From Plumapathes pennacea (taxonomy: Eukaryota; Cnidaria; Anthozoa; Antipatharia; Myriopathidae), in the NCBI GenBank assembly GCA_964036295.1, contig OZ038462.1, forward strand, positions 40,281,680 through 40,345,679: a DNA stretch of 64,000 nt, in the 5' to 3' direction. A program made the translations under genes and the position numbers. The notes under the pieces are model-generated. The model searched no databases. It was given only the letters and a program-made list of their open reading frames with translations, and was not told the origin of the DNA. Numbering within the stretch: position 1 is the first letter of the stretch; every line of letters begins with the position of its first letter. Below are positions 49,991 through 64,000 of the stretch, one piece after another.

Positions 49991-50594
49991 TTTCACCAAT
50001 GATAGTGAAAGTATCATGTTTTTTATAAAGAGCAAACAACATGTGAGTTCCTTGTTCTTTATTATTTCTTGCCAGTGCTTCAATTCATTAGTTTCCGAGA
50101 AATGGCGGGTAAAAAGGTGTATATCTCAGTTCATGGTAGTTTCCCGACCATTATATTGATTACTAATTTTTGACATCTTTCCTCAAGAACGAGAAATTAA
50201 AGACTGAGACTCGTCTCCGCCACACATGCACATGAACATGTAGTTTGAGACGTGACTTTTAGAATTATAACGTCACCCAGTTATTGCAACTTCAACCTCG
50301 TTCTCAGGCTCTTTCATCTCAGCTCAGAGGGGGCCGAGATGAAAAAGCCTGGGAACAAGGCTGTTACGACTTCCGGTGCCGTCTTCAGTTTTAGTGGCGT
50401 TCCGCATCGAGTTAGGCTGGACGTGTGGCGATCAGAACATATTCTTGTACAGCCTTCCTAACAGCCTCGAGTACTCAATCAACCCCCTCTACTCAGAATT
50501 TTAACACGGAACGTCTAATCAACGCCACCAGGCTCGCTGAAGTAAATGCAATACTGAATTTCGACTGGTCCCACGCCAACGGTTGTGAATTGCG

Positions 50595-50664
50595 ATGAAA
50601 ACGACTACTGCAAAATCGCTGGCGTTTCTCGTGACAGTCTTGACTCTACTCAAGTTTTCGCAAG
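50595..50664 (+). CDS. Stand-alone signal-peptide exon, possible alternative first exon of the kinase
   Basis: ATG opens MKTTTAKSLAFLVTVLTLLK then FSQ and a donor GTAATC in phase 1. That phase fits the first Ig exon at 53381, which is the next phase-1 acceptor downstream on this strand. It may be an alternative first exon of the intact kinase or the orphaned first exon of a lost paralogue. Confidence 0.45.
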
Positions 50665-50962
50665 GTAATCTCGTAATTGTTGTAAACTTGAAACATGTTC
50701 TCTGATCTTGGCAGAAAGTTTCGCCTACTTGTACACATAGCGAGCAACTGTGAGCTTCGAGGAACAGATAATGTCCAAGGACAATTATCCGTGCATATTT
50801 CCGAAGCCAAAAGTAGTTTATTGTCCCTATTATCCTTCAAATATTTCCTCTCCAGCGCAAATAATGGCGCGGGGACTGTGAAACTTTTTTTTCAAAGAAC
50901 ACAGAGACACTTTTTTCCTGGTTCCTCGCGTTGCCGTTGTCCCAATCGGAAACGTCCCCGAT

Positions 50963-52090
50963 ATTTTTGTCCGGCCAGACATTTCGGCCCCTGGCAAAAT
51001 GTCTCCCGGACATTTTAGCCCAGCCACAATGTCCGGCCGGACATTCCAGTCTTAAGGCCAAAATCGTTGGTCTAAAATGTCCCCTGTTCGTAAAGGGCTT
51101 TTGATAATTAAAATGGGTTCTAACAAAAAAAGGATACTCATAAACAACCGAAGACAATATAAAGGAAGTTCTCTTTGATCTTATAGCCTTCTAAGACCAC
51201 TGAAGGAACGGTAACGTTCTCTGAGTCAGACTATTCGCAGTAGTTTGCGTACGAGACAGCTATTACACAACAGGCGCCTGCCTGGCGGCTATTATTACTC
51301 CTGCCAAAGGCCAGGAGTCCTAAAACACCTTTTTTCCAGTCGAGAATCTGCTCTGCTCTGATTGGTTTACGTGTGTTTATGGTTACCATCGTTCAAGTCG
51401 TGACGTCACGAGCAATGGCGCAATGCAAAGGCGTTTGTTCACAGTGATGTTTTGAATTCTTTGAATAGCCTTATTTCCACAATGACTTTACTCAGGCATT
51501 ATTGATTTCTCTTTTTCTGGAGTTTCATTCATGTTTACAGACAAAATATGTGTATAACTCTTTTATCCAATGTGAATAAAAGTTGGTGTGCGGAATATGT
51601 TATTTGACTACATGTGAACAACAAAACACGCTTGACGGTCAATTTCTAGTTTCTTTAATTCAACGCTTTATATTGAGCGGTCCCCGCGCCTGCCAGCATT
51701 TGTTGACACAGCATCTAATCTAGCGACTACATGTCACTTTTCATTTTTAGTCGGGTTTATTTTGTCGCAAAGTTGCAGAGCATGTGATGAAAAGCGCCGA
51801 TACAGCTTTTTGGCGCGTAACCGCTAACCAGAAAATCATTACGTACAAAACTGAAACACGGTAAAGTCTATTAGGTTTTAAAATATCGCGAAAGAATTTG
51901 AAAAAATAGTTTGCCACAAAAGCAAATCTAGTTCGCTAAACAATGACAGTTTATTGATCTTTCTTGTTTGAAAATCATTTGAACTGAAAATCTGATAAGT
52001 TTGGAGAGGAGGACATTTCAGACCAGAGGGTGACATTTCAGCCCGGGCCAAAATGTCCGGGGAACGCTCTGGCCAGGGGGACAAAAAGGC
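50963..52090. mobile_element. About 1.1-kb element with inverted GGACATTTT-rich ends
   Basis: The left end (TTTTTGTCCGGCCAGACATT) and right end (GGCCAGGGGGACAAAAAGGC) are inverted and similar, and each end carries several GGACATTTTGGCCC-like motifs in alternate orientation. The middle has no transposase frame. Likely a non-autonomous DNA transposon; boundaries approximate. Confidence 0.45.
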
Positions 52091-52415
52091 CTGTTACATC
52101 GTACTAATGTAGATCAACTATCGCAAGTCGGCTACTGACGACAAGGGGCACGCGATTGATTGGAGCAGTGATTTCCGCAGCACACATTGATCAGTTTAAG
52201 ATGTTCGAAAGGTGTTTCGACTCTTTTAGATTTGTGTAAACTCACCGTGTTTGAATTCGAAATTTAAAGTAAACAACAACGTCAAATATCTGTGATCAGT
52301 TGTGTCGGTAATTCCGTCACTTCGAGATCGGATTAATTGATTAAGGTTCTTTTTATTACCGCTATCTCGCTGGGAAACAAAACATGTGATTCTTTTTTTG
52401 AGTTTTTCATCCGAT

Positions 52416-52470
52416 TTCTTTCTTTCTTTCTTTCTTTCTTTCTTTTTTTCTTTCTTTCTTTCTTTCTTTT
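52416..52470. repeat. CTTT microsatellite
   Basis: About thirteen CTTT units with one interruption. Confidence 0.9.
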
Positions 52471-53132
52471 TTTAATTGTGATGAGCAAGGAGAAATATAG
52501 ATAACTGACAGCCAAAATAGTTGGGCGCACGTCCAAATATATATTTTGACCTATCCTGTCAATTGTTTTTGTCGTGATGGTGCCAGCGTTGCTATTGTCA
52601 AACCAACCTTTCCTTTTTTTTTTTTTTCAATAGAATTAAGTCAACTTACGCAAGTAATTGAAAGCGTTTTCCATATGTGAAACACTCGTCAGTGTCAACA
52701 GCTGAAGCGGAAGTGTGATCTAGCAGCAGCTATGACGTCAAAAGAAAGCATGCTGGACCGAATCTGCAGCCCACGACACAGTGAGCAGAATCGCCTTGTG
52801 TCGTTCTCTTTTGTTGTCATTTATCGAAGCACGACTAAATGATTCACCAGACGTTCATTAATTTATTAATGCTAATCGGTTGCCTGACTTAATGAAAGGA
52901 CCCGGAGTTAATTGACGTTCACACAAGGGGCCACCGGTCGAATTTCAAGAAAGTGACACTTCTGATTTCAATAGTGCTTTGTTTCGCACGGGTGATTTGC
53001 TGTTTCAGAGAAAACTGTGGCAAATACAGCACAGGACGCAGATAGTTTCCACCGAAGCGAGCTTTTCTATACTTAGTTTTGTATTTCACAAGTTGATGTC
53101 GCGGGGATAGAGCCTTCGCTGGAGTGGATGGC

Positions 53133-64000
<10,868 letters not shown>

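Larger units (their letters stand above)
49492..53132. other. Spacer between the collapsed and intact kinase genes
   Basis: This holds a 43-codon frame (49859-49990), a hairpin repeat at about 50286-50363 (CCTCGTTCTCAGGCT mirrored by AGCCTGGGAACAAGG), a stand-alone signal-peptide exon (50595-50664), an inverted-repeat element (50963-52090), and a CTTT microsatellite (52416-52470). From 52653 on it is the duplicated promoter-side sequence of the kinase gene. Confidence 0.6.

Overview
This window is nuclear DNA of an animal. The genes are split by many introns with GT..AG borders, the DNA is AT-rich, and about half of it is dispersed repeats, fold-back elements and decayed transposons. The gene content (a cnidarian-type single-exon GPCR, an astacin, short secreted animal heme peroxidases and an Ig-rich receptor tyrosine kinase) and the repeat style suggest an anthozoan cnidarian, most likely a stony coral. 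This is inference; species cannot be set from the sequence alone. Exon borders were assigned by reading splice signals, frame and phase by eye.

Layout. 0.27-1.39 kb (-): intron-less rhodopsin-class GPCR. 1.4-4.6 kb: repeats and two small inverted-repeat elements. 4.88-12.37 kb (-): ten-exon secreted astacin metallopeptidase with fold-back elements in its introns. 13.4-16.3 kb (-): tentative two-exon fragment of a secreted protein. 16.9-19.5 kb: a diverged direct duplication of non-coding DNA. 20.15-24.20 kb (+): heme peroxidase 1. 24.3-42.2 kb: a repeat-rich block with a Helitron-like element, a 5'-truncated LINE, a possible Penelope-like remnant with a decayed hammerhead motif, a DNA transposon with 121-bp perfect terminal repeats, and several multi-copy repeats. 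42.26-46.91 kb (+): heme peroxidase 2, a paralogue with the same five-exon structure. 48.1-49.5 kb (+): a collapsed receptor tyrosine kinase copy. 53.13 kb to the window end (+): an apparently intact receptor tyrosine kinase with eight Ig domains, one TM segment and the start of a split kinase domain; it runs off the right edge.

How the genes relate. No operon-like logic is expected. The clear local theme is tandem duplication: two peroxidases about 22 kb apart, and two receptor kinases of which the upstream one survives only as its 5' part, one Ig exon and its last kinase exon. The kinase ectodomain itself repeats a three-exon Ig unit. Most gene products are secreted or membrane-bound: a neuropeptide/amine-type receptor, a secreted protease, secreted oxidative enzymes and a growth-factor-type receptor.

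The observations I would check first are the Ig-triad receptor kinase and its collapsed neighbour, the leucine in the astacin Met-turn, the Asp-to-Ala change at the heme-ester position of both peroxidases, and the young DNA transposon with perfect long terminal repeats.
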